A DNA stretch of 64,000 nt, taken from NCBI RefSeq assembly GCF_002289575.1, contig NZ_NTGA01000007.1, positions 152,777 through 216,776 of the forward strand, in the 5' to 3' direction. The DNA comes from Dietzia natronolimnaea. Its GTDB lineage: Bacteria; Actinomycetota; Actinomycetes; Mycobacteriales; Mycobacteriaceae. The notes below the pieces were generated by a model that did not search any database, had not been told where the DNA came from, and was given only the letters and a program-made list of their open reading frames with translations. The position numbers and the translations under genes are program-made. Shown in pieces: positions 1 to 8,082 of the stretch (its first letter is position 1; each line of letters begins with the position of its first letter).

Positions 1-771
1 GCCGCGCAGGAGAGCCGCTCGCCGGTCTTCCGCACCGACATCGAGATGAACGCGATCATCACGTGCAACGAGACCGCCTCGCCGTCCAGCGAGCTGGGAG
101 TCATGGCGGCCAAGGCCGACAGATACACGGGTGGCAACAGGCTCACCACCCGCGCCGCCGCCGAGGCCGCCGGAGACGACTGCGTCGGCTGGGCTCCGGT
201 CGCGCGCACCATCCAGCCGAACGGTGACGCGCTCGAGCAGAAGCCGCTCGTCCTGCACTCGGAGAAGGACGCCGTCACCCCGATCGCCGGCGCGCACCGG
301 GTCGTCGAGACCCTCGGTGGGACGCTGGTCGTCGTCGGCGGCGGTGATCACGGCACCTTCCGCACCGGTAACGCGGCCGTCGACGCCGTGGTGATGGAGT
401 TCCTCGAGACCGGCGTCGCCACCCCGGGTCGCGTCGAGGGAAAGCCCTCCCCGGAGCCGCTGCCCCGGTGGGGCCAGGCCGAGCGTGCGGCCGCCGCCCA
501 GCAGGGAATGTCCGCTCCCGTCGCCGGCGCGGACGACTGGTACGGCACCCACCGCGACGCCGGTGCGGCCTCCGCACCCGCCCCCGCGGCGGGGTCGGTG
601 AGCGCCCCGGCAGCACCCGTCGCGGCGCCCGCGGCGCCGGGCCCGCTGCCCACCCCGCAGGACCTGCACCAGCAGGCCGAGAAGGCGCTCCAGGACGTGG
701 CCGGACAGGTCGAGACCGCCGTCAAGGCGGTGTTCGCGCCGCACGCCCAGCCCGCCGCGCCGCAGGGCTGA
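1..771 (+). CDS. alpha/beta hydrolase, C-terminal part (TAP-like), cut by window edge
   Basis: The frame is open from base 1, so the N-terminal part lies outside the window. What remains looks like the C-terminal region of secreted tripeptidyl-aminopeptidase-like (TAP-like) alpha/beta hydrolases. The strand-turn 'PLVLHSEKDAVTPIAGA' carries the probable acid residue. About 30 residues later 'GGGDHGTF' carries the probable catalytic histidine, the usual spacing of the last two triad members. After the fold there is an Ala/Pro-rich tail of about 100 residues without a recognised domain. The nucleophile serine is not in the window. The family cleaves peptides or esters outside the cytoplasm; the substrate here is unknown. 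Confidence 0.8.
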   Translation, partial: AAQESRSPVFRTDIEMNAIITCNETASPSSELGVMAAKADRYTGGNRLTTRAAAEAAGDDCVGWAPVARTIQPNGDALEQKPLVLHSEKDAVTPIAGAHRVVETLGGTLVVVGGGDHGTFRTGNAAVDAVVMEFLETGVATPGRVEGKPSPEPLPRWGQAERAAAAQQGMSAPVAGADDWYGTHRDAGAASAPAPAAGSVSAPAAPVAAPAAPGPLPTPQDLHQQAEKALQDVAGQVETAVKAVFAPHAQPAAPQG

Positions 772-816
772 CACCGCGAGGGGGTGCTCGGGAGCGGTCT
801 TTGAGACACTGGACGG

Positions 817-2166
817 GTGACGTCTGCGAGCGATGCCTTCCCGACCCCGTCCGGCCAGTCCGGCACCACCCGATCGGCCGAGCTCTTCGCCGAGGCCCGC
901 GAGCTGATCCCCGGCGGGGTCAACTCCCCGGTCCGCGCCTTCAACTCCGTCGGCGGCACCCCGCGCTTCATCCGTGAAGCGCGGGGTTCGCGCATGACGG
1001 ACGTCGACGGCAACACCTACATCGACCTGGTGAGCTCGTGGGGGCCGATGATCCACGGCCACGCCCACCCCGCGATCGTCGACGCCGTGCAGTCGACCGC
1101 CGCCCGCGGTCTGAGCTTCGGCACACCGACCGAGGGCGAGATCGAGCTGGCCCGCGAGATCGTGGGTCGGACCTCGGTCGAGGAGGTGCGCCTGGTCAAC
1201 TCCGGCACCGAGGCCACCATGAGCGCGGTGCGCCTGGCGCGCGGGTTCACCGGCCGGTCCAAGGTGGTCAAGTTCTCCGGCTGCTATCACGGTCACGTGG
1301 ACGCGCTGCTGGCCGACGCGGGATCGGGTCTCGCGACGTTCGCACTGCCGGACTCGCCCGGCGTCACAGGAGCGACCGCCCACGACACGATCGTGCTGCC
1401 GTACAACGACATCGAGGCGGTCCGCGTGGTGTTCGCCACCCACGGCAGCGAGATCGCCTGCGTGATCACCGAGGCCGCCGCCGGCAACATGGGCACCGTC
1501 CCGCCGCTGCCCGGTTTCAACGAGGAGTTGCGCTCCCTGTGCTCCGATAACGGCGCGCTGCTGGTGATGGACGAGGTCATGACCGGTTTCCGGGCCGGGG
1601 AGCGTGGCTGGTGGGGCATCGACGGCGTGGCCGGTGACCTGACCACGTTCGGCAAGGTCATGTCCGGCGGACTGCCCGCCGCCGCGTTCGGGGGCCGCGC
1701 CGACGTGATGTCCGCGCTCGCCCCCGCCGGGCCGGTCTACCAGGCGGGAACGTTGTCGGGAAACCCGGTCGCGGTTGCGGCGGGCCTGGCCTCCCTGCGT
1801 CTGGCCGACCACGCCTGCTACTACACGCTGCAGACCAATGCCGATCGCCTCGGGGCACTGCTGGGCAACGCCCTGCACGCCGCCGGCGTCGCGCACACCA
1901 TCCAGCGCGCCGGGACGATGCTCAGCGTCTTCTTCACCGACCAGCCGGTCACGGACTACGCCGGGGCCAAGGCCGCCGAGACCTTCCGGTACGCGCCGTT
2001 CTTCAACACCCTGCTGGACCGGGGCATCTACGCCCCGCCCAGCGCCTTCGAGACCTGGTTCGTCTCGACCGCGCTCACCGACGACGACTTCCAGCACATC
2101 TCCGAGTCCCTGCCCGTGGCCGCCGAGGCCGCGGCCGCAGCGTCCGACCCTGAGGGCGCCCGATGA
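817..2166 (+). CDS. hemL: glutamate-1-semialdehyde 2,1-aminomutase
   Basis: PLP enzyme converting glutamate-1-semialdehyde to 5-aminolevulinate, the last step of the C5 route to haem precursors. The 449 aa are near the family length. '[14 protein letters not shown]' near the N-terminus is the HemL signature, and '[18 protein letters not shown]' holds the PLP lysine (about K280). Aminotransferase motifs '[15 protein letters not shown]' and 'DEVMTGFR' are present. The start is GTG. The stop overlaps the next start (ATGA), so the two genes are probably translationally coupled. Haem supply fits with the cytochrome c maturation genes that follow. Confidence 0.97.
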   Translation: MTSASDAFPTPSGQSGTTRSAELFAEARELIPGGVNSPVRAFNSVGGTPRFIREARGSRMTDVDGNTYIDLVSSWGPMIHGHAHPAIVDAVQSTAARGLSFGTPTEGEIELAREIVGRTSVEEVRLVNSGTEATMSAVRLARGFTGRSKVVKFSGCYHGHVDALLADAGSGLATFALPDSPGVTGATAHDTIVLPYNDIEAVRVVFATHGSEIACVITEAAAGNMGTVPPLPGFNEELRSLCSDNGALLVMDEVMTGFRAGERGWWGIDGVAGDLTTFGKVMSGGLPAAAFGGRADVMSALAPAGPVYQAGTLSGNPVAVAAGLASLRLADHACYYTLQTNADRLGALLGNALHAAGVAHTIQRAGTMLSVFFTDQPVTDYAGAKAAETFRYAPFFNTLLDRGIYAPPSAFETWFVSTALTDDDFQHISESLPVAAEAAAAASDPEGAR

Positions 2167-3101
2167 GCCGGGCCGGAGGCGCGCAGCGCGATCAGGGCGT
2201 GCGCGGTCGTGGGCTGCGCGGGGTGTTCGACGTCCCGTCGACGGGGCCCACGTCATTGCCGATCCCCCTCCGCGGGGAGCATCCCGCCCCCGCCGAGGCG
2301 CCGCCGTCGCTGAATGCTTCCGAGGCCGGTGCCCGCCCTGCGGAGGCCTCCGTCCCGCAGCAGCAGGAGGGAGCCGAGGCCTACGGGGCCGTGCCGGGCT
2401 CGATCTCCGCCCCGGGTGAGCCGCTCTCGTCGTCGTCGACACCTCGTGATTCGTCTGCCCGCGGGACCGAGACGCAGACCATCGTCCACCTGGTCCGCCA
2501 CGGGGAGGTCCACAATCCCGACGGGGTGCTGTACGGCCGCCTGCCGGGATTCCGGCTCTCGGAGCTGGGACGCAGTCAGGCCGAGACCGTGGCCCGCACG
2601 CTCGGACAGGGGCACGACATCGTGTCGATCGTCGCCTCGCCGCTGCAGCGCGCCCAGGAGACCGCCGCCCCGCTGGCCGAGGCCTTGGGCCTCCCGGTGG
2701 GGATCGACGCCGACATCATCGAGGCCGACAACCGCTTCGAGGGCAACAAGGTCGGCGGCCGGGGAGGGGCGCTGCGCAATCCGCAGTACTGGCCGATTCT
2801 GATCAATCCGCTCCGGCCCTCCTGGGGTGAGCCGTATCTGCAGATCGCGCATCGGATGATCGGGGCCGTGTACTCCACGCTCGACTCCGCCCGCGGTCAC
2901 GAGGCGGTCCTGGTGAGCCACCAGCTTCCGGTGTACACCACGCGGAGGTTCCTCGAGGGCCGACGGCTGTGGCACGACCCCCGTTCGCGGCAGTGTTCTC
3001 TGGCCTCGATCACCTCCCTGGTCTTCGAGGGGACCACGCTGCGCGACATCGTCTACTCCGAGCCGGCGGGTGCGTCTGACCCGTCGCAGACGGGAGCCTG
3101 A
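2163..3101 (+). CDS. histidine phosphatase family protein with long disordered N-terminus
   Basis: Phosphoglycerate-mutase-like phosphatase. The core begins near residue 105 with '[12 protein letters not shown]', whose RHG contains the phospho-accepting histidine; the second histidine is probably in '[14 protein letters not shown]'. The first 100 residues are Ala/Pro/Ser-rich and look disordered. The ATG overlaps the hemL stop; an in-frame GTG at 2391 would remove most of the extra region, but it has no clear ribosome site. In Mycobacterium tuberculosis the same position between hemL and the TlpA gene holds a phosphatase of this type (Rv0525). The substrate is unknown. Confidence 0.9.
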   Translation: MSRAGGAQRDQGVRGRGLRGVFDVPSTGPTSLPIPLRGEHPAPAEAPPSLNASEAGARPAEASVPQQQEGAEAYGAVPGSISAPGEPLSSSSTPRDSSARGTETQTIVHLVRHGEVHNPDGVLYGRLPGFRLSELGRSQAETVARTLGQGHDIVSIVASPLQRAQETAAPLAEALGLPVGIDADIIEADNRFEGNKVGGRGGALRNPQYWPILINPLRPSWGEPYLQIAHRMIGAVYSTLDSARGHEAVLVSHQLPVYTTRRFLEGRRLWHDPRSRQCSLASITSLVFEGTTLRDIVYSEPAGASDPSQTGA

Positions 3102-3104
3102 TCC

Positions 3105-3716
3105 ATGCGACACCCCAAGGCCGCACTCGGCGCCCTGCTCCTGGCGGGCGCCCTCGCCACCGGTGCCTGCGCGGCCAGCACGGACGCGGTGGTGACGGGC
3201 CCGGAGACCTTCGAGTTCGTCAGCCCGGACGGCCAGTTGGAGATCCACTACGATCCCCCGTCCGAGCGCAGACCCGTCGCCACGCTCACCGGCCCGGACC
3301 TGTTGGACCCGGATCGCACGCTCAACGTCCAGGAGGACTTCGAGGGGCAGGTCGTGATCCTGAACCTGTGGGGCCAGTGGTGTGGCCCGTGTCGCGCCGA
3401 GTCCGACGACCTGCAGCGGTTGCAGGACGAGTTCGAGCCCCAGGGCGCGACCGTGTTCGGTATCAACCTGCGCGATCCCAACCGCCAGAAGCCCGTCGAC
3501 TTCGTCGAGGACAACGGCATCACGTTCCCCTCGATCTGGGATCCCAGCAACGCCGCTGTGGCCGCACTGCGTGGGTTCCCGACGTCCGTGGTGCCGGCCA
3601 CGATCATCCTGGACAAGCAGCACCGGGTTGCGGCGGTGTACCTGGCCGAGATCACCGATGACAAGCTGCGGGACACCGTGTCGGCGATCCTGGCCGAGGA
3701 GGTCGAGCCGGTGTGA
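3105..3716 (+). CDS. TlpA/ResA-type thioredoxin lipoprotein for cytochrome c maturation
   Basis: Membrane-anchored extracytoplasmic thiol reductant, thought to keep apocytochrome c cysteines reduced for haem attachment. The N-terminus has a hydrophobic stretch ending in a lipobox-like 'ALATGAC' with Cys22 as the likely lipidated residue. The thioredoxin fold starts near residue 65 and contains the active site 'WGQWCGPCRAE' and a cis-proline region 'GFPTSVVPATIIL'. A ribosome site (GGGAG) lies within the end of the previous gene. The stop overlaps the ccdA start. It corresponds to the M. tuberculosis Rv0526 position. Confidence 0.92.
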   Translation: MRHPKAALGALLLAGALATGACAASTDAVVTGPETFEFVSPDGQLEIHYDPPSERRPVATLTGPDLLDPDRTLNVQEDFEGQVVILNLWGQWCGPCRAESDDLQRLQDEFEPQGATVFGINLRDPNRQKPVDFVEDNGITFPSIWDPSNAAVAALRGFPTSVVPATIILDKQHRVAAVYLAEITDDKLRDTVSAILAEEVEPV

Positions 3717-4573
3717 CCCCGGAGACGATCCTGCTCGCGCAGAGCGTGGGCGAGACCTTTCAGCAGACCGTGGCCAGTGGTCCGATCCTGTTGGCGCTGG
3801 GCGCGTGTGTCCTGGCCGGGCTCGTGTCCTTTGCCTCGCCGTGCGTGATCCCACTGGTGCCCGGGTACGTCGCGTACCTCGCGAGTGTCGTGGGAGCCGA
3901 GCGTCCCCCGGTCACCGTGGCCGCGGCCGAGCGTCAGCGGGCCGCCACGGCGACGATGACCGTGGACGAACGCCGCATCCGTCGCGCCTCCCGCATGCGC
4001 GTGGTGGTGGCCTCGCTGCTCTTCGTAGGCGGGTTCACCGTGGTGTTCGTGGCGCTCAGCGCCATGGTGCTGGGCACCGTGCAGTACCTGGCACCGCAGC
4101 AGGAGCTGCTGCAGCGTCTCGGTGGTGTGGTGACGATTCTCATGGGTCTGGTCTTCATCGGCCTTGTGCCGACCCTGCAGCGGGACACGCGCATGCAGCC
4201 CAAGTCCCTCTCGACGTGGGTCGGCGCACCGATGCTGGGTGCCGTCTTCGCGCTGGGCTGGACGCCGTGTCTGGGGCCGACCCTGGCTGCGGCGTTGTCC
4301 GTGGCAGCGGGCACGGGTGTCGACGCAGCGCGCGGCGTCGTGCTGATCGTGGCCTACTGCCTGGGTCTCGGTCTGCCGTTCGTGTTGGTGGCCTTCGGCT
4401 CGACCTGGGCGATGCGTACCGTCGGATGGCTCCAGAGGCACACCCGCGCCATCCAGGTGTTCGGTGGCGTGATGCTCATCATCGTGGGCTTGCTGCTGCT
4501 TACCGGCGCGTGGGCCCTGTTCATCGACTGGCTCCGCGACTTCGCCATCTCGGATACGACTTTGCCCATCTAG
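3713..4573 (+). CDS. ccdA: cytochrome c biogenesis membrane protein CcdA
   Basis: Polytopic membrane protein that passes electrons from cytoplasmic thioredoxin to the extracytoplasmic TlpA-type protein. The 286 aa show about six membrane segments. The two redox cysteines sit in the expected prolines-flanked motifs 'FASPCVIPLVPGY' and 'GWTPCLGPTLAAAL'. A 30-residue basic loop follows the first hairpin. GTG start, overlapping the preceding stop. In related genomes resB and ccsB follow directly; here they resume only at 15762, after an 11-kb block. Confidence 0.95.
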   Translation: MTPETILLAQSVGETFQQTVASGPILLALGACVLAGLVSFASPCVIPLVPGYVAYLASVVGAERPPVTVAAAERQRAATATMTVDERRIRRASRMRVVVASLLFVGGFTVVFVALSAMVLGTVQYLAPQQELLQRLGGVVTILMGLVFIGLVPTLQRDTRMQPKSLSTWVGAPMLGAVFALGWTPCLGPTLAAALSVAAGTGVDAARGVVLIVAYCLGLGLPFVLVAFGSTWAMRTVGWLQRHTRAIQVFGGVMLIIVGLLLLTGAWALFIDWLRDFAISDTTLPI

Positions 4574-4596
4574 ACGGCGCCTGACGGTCCCCGGGG

Positions 4597-6021
4597 TCAC
4601 GCGGCCTTCGCCCCCGCCCCGTCGGCGGCAGCACCGGACCGTGCGTGGATGCCGTGTTCGAGGTCTCGGAGCAGCGCGAACGGCAGGATCGGCGCGTCGA
4701 GTGGTGCCAGTGGCTTCTGTCCTGCCTTGGCGGGTGGTGGCGCCGCGGCCCGTGGTGTGCCGGTGGGTGGGATCCATCGGACTCCCTGAGGCGCGGTGCG
4801 GTCGGGGATCGTCCTCCATCCGGTCGCGTGGATCATGGCGTGGCAGTCCCCGCTGGCCAGGGCGAGTTGATCGATGTTCGTCAGTCCGCCGGCTGACCAG
4901 GGTGCTGCGCTGTGGTGTGCTTCGCAGTGTCTGGCGTCCTGGTCGCAGTCCGGGTGGGTGCACCCTCCGTATGCGGCGAACAGGGCGAGTCGTTGATAGC
5001 GGGATGCCGTCCTGCGGCTGCGGTAGAGCTTGAGGTCCATCTCCTGGTCGCACAGGGCCAGGAACCAGTGGTTGCCGCGCGCCATGGACAGGGCCTGCGG
5101 CACCGGGATGCGAATGCCGCCGTCGCTCTGCCCGCAGCCGGCCAGGGTGGTGAGCTGGTCGAGGTCGATGCGCACGACGATCGCCGCGGGCGCCCCGGTC
5201 CGGCGCGCGTCGGCAGACAGGGCCAGCTGCAGTGCGTGAACCATCGCGTCGTGCATCCGCTGGCCGTCACTGCGGGTGTCCGGTGCATCGGGGTCGGGCC
5301 ACAGCCGGCCGGGCTGGCCCCAGCGGGCGTGGACCTCGCGCATGAGAGCCGCCAGCTGCGGGTCCATGGTCATGCTCGCGGTAGCCATGAGGTCCAGTCC
5401 CTGGCCTCCGCAGGTCACGGTCCTGCGGCGGGCTCGCTCCGCGGCACCGCGTTCGGTGCGGCCCGGGTCGAGGGTGTCGAGCAGCCGGTGCGCGTGGTCC
5501 TGCAGCTGCCGGGTGGTGGACTTCTCGGCAGCGTCGAGCAACTGCTGCTCCAGGCGATCGCGCACCTCGCCGTCACACTCATCGGGCAGGGCATCCAGAG
5601 CCTTGCCGATAACACGGAGCTGACCGGCGGACACGGCGCCGGAAGCGCTGGCGCGCATGCGCGCCGAGTCGGCGATGCCGGCGTCGTCGAGGCGTCCGCG
5701 GGCCTCCCCGGGTGCCAGCCTCAGCCCGCCGGTGAGCATCTGGCGATCATTGATGAAACCCATCTCCCGGGCAGTGCCGGTGGCGCGGGCGGCCGCCATG
5801 ACGCGGGCCTGTGTCGCGCGGATGCGGCGTTGAGCCTGTTCGAGTGCCACGAGCTCGGCATGCAGCTGGGCCGGCGGGATATCGGTCCAGTCGCGCTGCA
5901 GATGCCGATCGAGCGAGGCGAGTACTGACGTCAACTCCGCTACCTCAGTCGACTCAGCCACCGCCGCCCCACCGCTCACTGTCTCGCTCATGTGTTCGAT
6001 TAGATCATCCGGGTCCGACAC
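4597..6021 (-). CDS. DUF222/HNH endonuclease domain protein (13E12-type)
   Basis: A multicopy actinobacterial family (13E12 repeat family in mycobacteria) of unknown role. The N-terminal two thirds match the helical DUF222 domain. The C-terminal part carries a zinc/HNH-like module 'CTHPDCDQDARHCEAHH' followed by 'GGLTNIDQLAL' and 'CHAMIH'. The last 70 residues are Pro/Ala-rich. It is convergent to ccdA with only 23 bases between them. The start is uncertain: GTG at 6021 or ATG at 5991, neither with a good ribosome site. Such genes are often found at sites of rearrangement, which fits its place at the left edge of the inserted block. Confidence 0.88.
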   Translation of the reverse strand: MSDPDDLIEHMSETVSGGAAVAESTEVAELTSVLASLDRHLQRDWTDIPPAQLHAELVALEQAQRRIRATQARVMAAARATGTAREMGFINDRQMLTGGLRLAPGEARGRLDDAGIADSARMRASASGAVSAGQLRVIGKALDALPDECDGEVRDRLEQQLLDAAEKSTTRQLQDHAHRLLDTLDPGRTERGAAERARRRTVTCGGQGLDLMATASMTMDPQLAALMREVHARWGQPGRLWPDPDAPDTRSDGQRMHDAMVHALQLALSADARRTGAPAAIVVRIDLDQLTTLAGCGQSDGGIRIPVPQALSMARGNHWFLALCDQEMDLKLYRSRRTASRYQRLALFAAYGGCTHPDCDQDARHCEAHHSAAPWSAGGLTNIDQLALASGDCHAMIHATGWRTIPDRTAPQGVRWIPPTGTPRAAAPPPAKAGQKPLAPLDAPILPFALLRDLEHGIHARSGAAADGAGAKAA

Positions 6022-6065
6022 GCAGCGTCAGCGCAGTTCAGGGGCTACATCCGGGGCACCGACTT

Positions 6066-6326
6066 CTACCAGGGCCAGAACGCCTCGATCACAGGAGAGA
6101 TGAACAACCAGGCCAGTACCAGGTACATCATTACGGCCACCACGATCAAGGTCTCGACTTGGGACCGTCGGACCGCTCGTCCGAGCCGCCGCTGCCGCTC
6201 GAGAATCCGGCGATTCAGCTCGTCGATCTCCCGCTTCCTCTCGGCCTCTGTCTTGTCTTTGGCGCGCCGATACGCTCGGTCCCCGTTCGCGCCTCCGGGT
6301 TCGATCAGCTCCCCGTGCTCGTTCAC
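6066..6326 (-). CDS. small membrane protein, candidate immunity partner of the upstream WXG/glycine-zipper protein
   Basis: Family not recognised. 86 aa from the GTG at 6326, chosen because AAAGGAA sits six bases upstream; a TTG at 6332 would put the start against the ribosome site. The first 55 residues are highly charged and probably helical or coiled ('RRILERQRRLGRAVRR'), and the last 30 form one membrane segment ending 'FISPVIEAFWPW'. It lies 13 bases behind the 333-aa gene on the same strand. The same pairing (333-aa protein then small membrane protein) recurs at 10211-11381, which suggests a functional pair. The immunity role is inference only. Confidence 0.75.
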   Translation of the reverse strand: MNEHGELIEPGGANGDRAYRRAKDKTEAERKREIDELNRRILERQRRLGRAVRRSQVETLIVVAVMMYLVLAWLFISPVIEAFWPW

Positions 6327-6339
6327 CGTCAATTCCTTT

Positions 6340-7341
6340 CTAGATCGCGTAGTGGTACTGCCGGAGCAGCAGGTCGTGGTGTTCGGTCACCGATTTGTAG
6401 GCCAGTTCGCAGAATTTCTTGCCCATGGGGGATCCGATCGCTGCACCGGCCCCGGCGCCGATCAGCGCACCGTGCGGGCCGATGCGGGAACCGCCGACGG
6501 CGCCAAATGCAGCTCCACCGACCATTCCGCCGCCGAGGGCTCCGCTGGTCTCCGTAGCGATCTCGACAGCGCTTCCTTCGCCACGTGCGTACCGGTTCAG
6601 GCCGTCGTACATGGTCACGCCGCTGCCCAGGGGGCCCGCGAGCTTTCCCACGAAGCGAAGCCCGGAGCTGACGAGTCGGCCGTAGTCGTCAGGGAGAGTG
6701 TTGAGGGCGTGCCGACCGCGGGTCAGGGGGTCGAGCTCGTCGGCGAGCGAGGGGAGCCCCGCGGACATGGCTGCGGTGAGGGCGTCGAATGCGGCGCCGG
6801 GCCGCGGGCCATCCGGGCCGGGGATCGGACCTCGGTCGACCTCCGGCGGGATCGTGTCGCTCAGTCGTGAGGCGATCTCGTCGAGCCTGCTGCCGTACAG
6901 CTGGTCGAGTGAGGCCACTACGCGCAGCGCCTGCTCGATCGCCGCGGCGTGAGCGTCCACCTCGACCTGGGGGATATCGCCGCGGCCGGGCGCCGGTGAG
7001 ATGGCCTCGGCGAGCACGACCAGGCCCTGGGCCTGTGCATCGGCGATTCGGGCGCGGACCACCTGCACCGCCGGGCCGAGCGCACGTGCCGCCTCCTCGA
7101 GGGTGCGGGTCAGGTCATCGAGGTGTCCCGTGAGCGCTGCAGTACGGCGCAGTTCGGTATCGACGGCATCTAGCACGGCATCTGCCGCGACGCCCTCCCA
7201 CCCCGTGGCGAGATCGGAGAGGCCTTGGGACAGTGCCTCACGCGCGTCCACGGCAAGGGCATGGCGGTCGGCGGTCGCCGAGCTCGCCGTCGTCACGCCA
7301 CCGGTGTCCCACCGGCTCACCGCACCAACCGAATACCTCAC
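6340..7341 (-). CDS. WXG-type protein with C-terminal glycine zipper, candidate ESX effector (copy 1)
   Basis: 333 aa from the GTG at 7341, chosen because an AGGGGG lies upstream and because the protein then aligns end to end with its paralogue at 10380-11381, also 333 aa; an earlier GTG at 7374 would add 11 residues. Conserved in both: Trp11 ('RWD'), Trp48 in a WXG-like turn ('GWEGVAADAV'), a helical N-terminal 170 residues, 'IPPEVDR', 'RGRH.LN', and a Gly/Ala-rich region ('SGALGGGMVGGAAFGAVGG') typical of glycine-zipper membrane insertion. No signal peptide is seen. Helical WXG N-termini with a different C-terminal domain are typical of type VII secreted proteins; the toxin role is inferred. 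Confidence 0.8.
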   Translation of the reverse strand: MRYSVGAVSRWDTGGVTTASSATADRHALAVDAREALSQGLSDLATGWEGVAADAVLDAVDTELRRTAALTGHLDDLTRTLEEAARALGPAVQVVRARIADAQAQGLVVLAEAISPAPGRGDIPQVEVDAHAAAIEQALRVVASLDQLYGSRLDEIASRLSDTIPPEVDRGPIPGPDGPRPGAAFDALTAAMSAGLPSLADELDPLTRGRHALNTLPDDYGRLVSSGLRFVGKLAGPLGSGVTMYDGLNRYARGEGSAVEIATETSGALGGGMVGGAAFGAVGGSRIGPHGALIGAGAGAAIGSPMGKKFCELAYKSVTEHHDLLLRQYHYAI

Positions 7342-7485
7342 CGGGTCCCCCTGTCCCGACTCGTGTGCTTTCACCTCCTATGACGGGGAGTGTCAGGCGG
7401 GCGGTTCCGTCGCCGAGCAGATCTGTCGGAGTGGACGCGACGGATTGAGTGGAACCGTCTGGCTGGACGGGGCGTCAAATAGATC

Positions 7486-8082
7486 GTGAGGACGATAAGA
7501 GGTGCAGCCGCCGCGCTCGCTGTGTGCGCGGTGGTCTCCGCGTGCGGTGTGGGTCAGAACGACGACCAGGTGACGACGACGAGCCCAGCAGCCATAGAGG
7601 AATCGGGCAACCCCTGGGACCTGCCGATCGAGCAGCGGCCACCCCTCTTCGATCCGTGCGCCGAGATCCCCATCGAGGCGGTGGAGGAAGGGGTTGGCGG
7701 GCCGGTCGAACCGTCCGAACAGTTGCGTAATCACCGGCCGGGTGAGTTGTTCTCCTGTGCCTGGAAGAACGATGAGGTTTTGTTCGGCGTGGTCGGAACC
7801 TGGAGGTCAAAGCAGGAATTTCTCGACGACACGGGGCTCGTGGAAATAAATCCCACAGCGAGAATTGAAAACAGGGTTGGGCTCAGGGCTAGAGATAGGG
7901 GAGACGAAAGCAGTACCACCTGCTATCACGTGCTCTTCACAGATCGGGGCGCGGTAATTCTGAACGTTAACCTCGTTGGCTCACTTAGTTCTTTCAGAGG
8001 GGCAGTGTTGGAAGATGCGTGCGAAGTCTCAGAGCATGTGAGCAGTTCAGTCCTTGAATACCTTCCTGGGGGAGAACTCTGA
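7486..8082 (+). CDS. DUF3558-type lipoprotein
   Basis: Secreted lipoprotein: short basic start, hydrophobic stretch and lipobox 'AVVSACGVG' (Cys20). The mature part shows the DUF3558 pattern 'PLFDPCAEIP' and a later 'FSCAWKND', with cysteines that probably form disulfides. DUF3558 proteins are common in mycolate actinobacteria; their role is unknown. The GTG at 7486 lies just after an AT-rich patch (CAAATAGAT), so the message may be leaderless. The stop overlaps by one base the start of the PPE-like gene, indicating an operon. Codon use in the last third is AT-richer than its neighbours. Confidence 0.85.
   Translation: MRTIRGAAAALAVCAVVSACGVGQNDDQVTTTSPAAIEESGNPWDLPIEQRPPLFDPCAEIPIEAVEEGVGGPVEPSEQLRNHRPGELFSCAWKNDEVLFGVVGTWRSKQEFLDDTGLVEINPTARIENRVGLRARDRGDESSTTCYHVLFTDRGAVILNVNLVGSLSSFRGAVLEDACEVSEHVSSSVLEYLPGGEL

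Noticed and set aside
2253..5053. Long open frames on the minus strand opposite the phosphatase, TlpA and ccdA genes
   Set aside because: They mirror the codon structure of well-supported plus-strand genes; composition is Arg/His/Gly-rich with no family motif.
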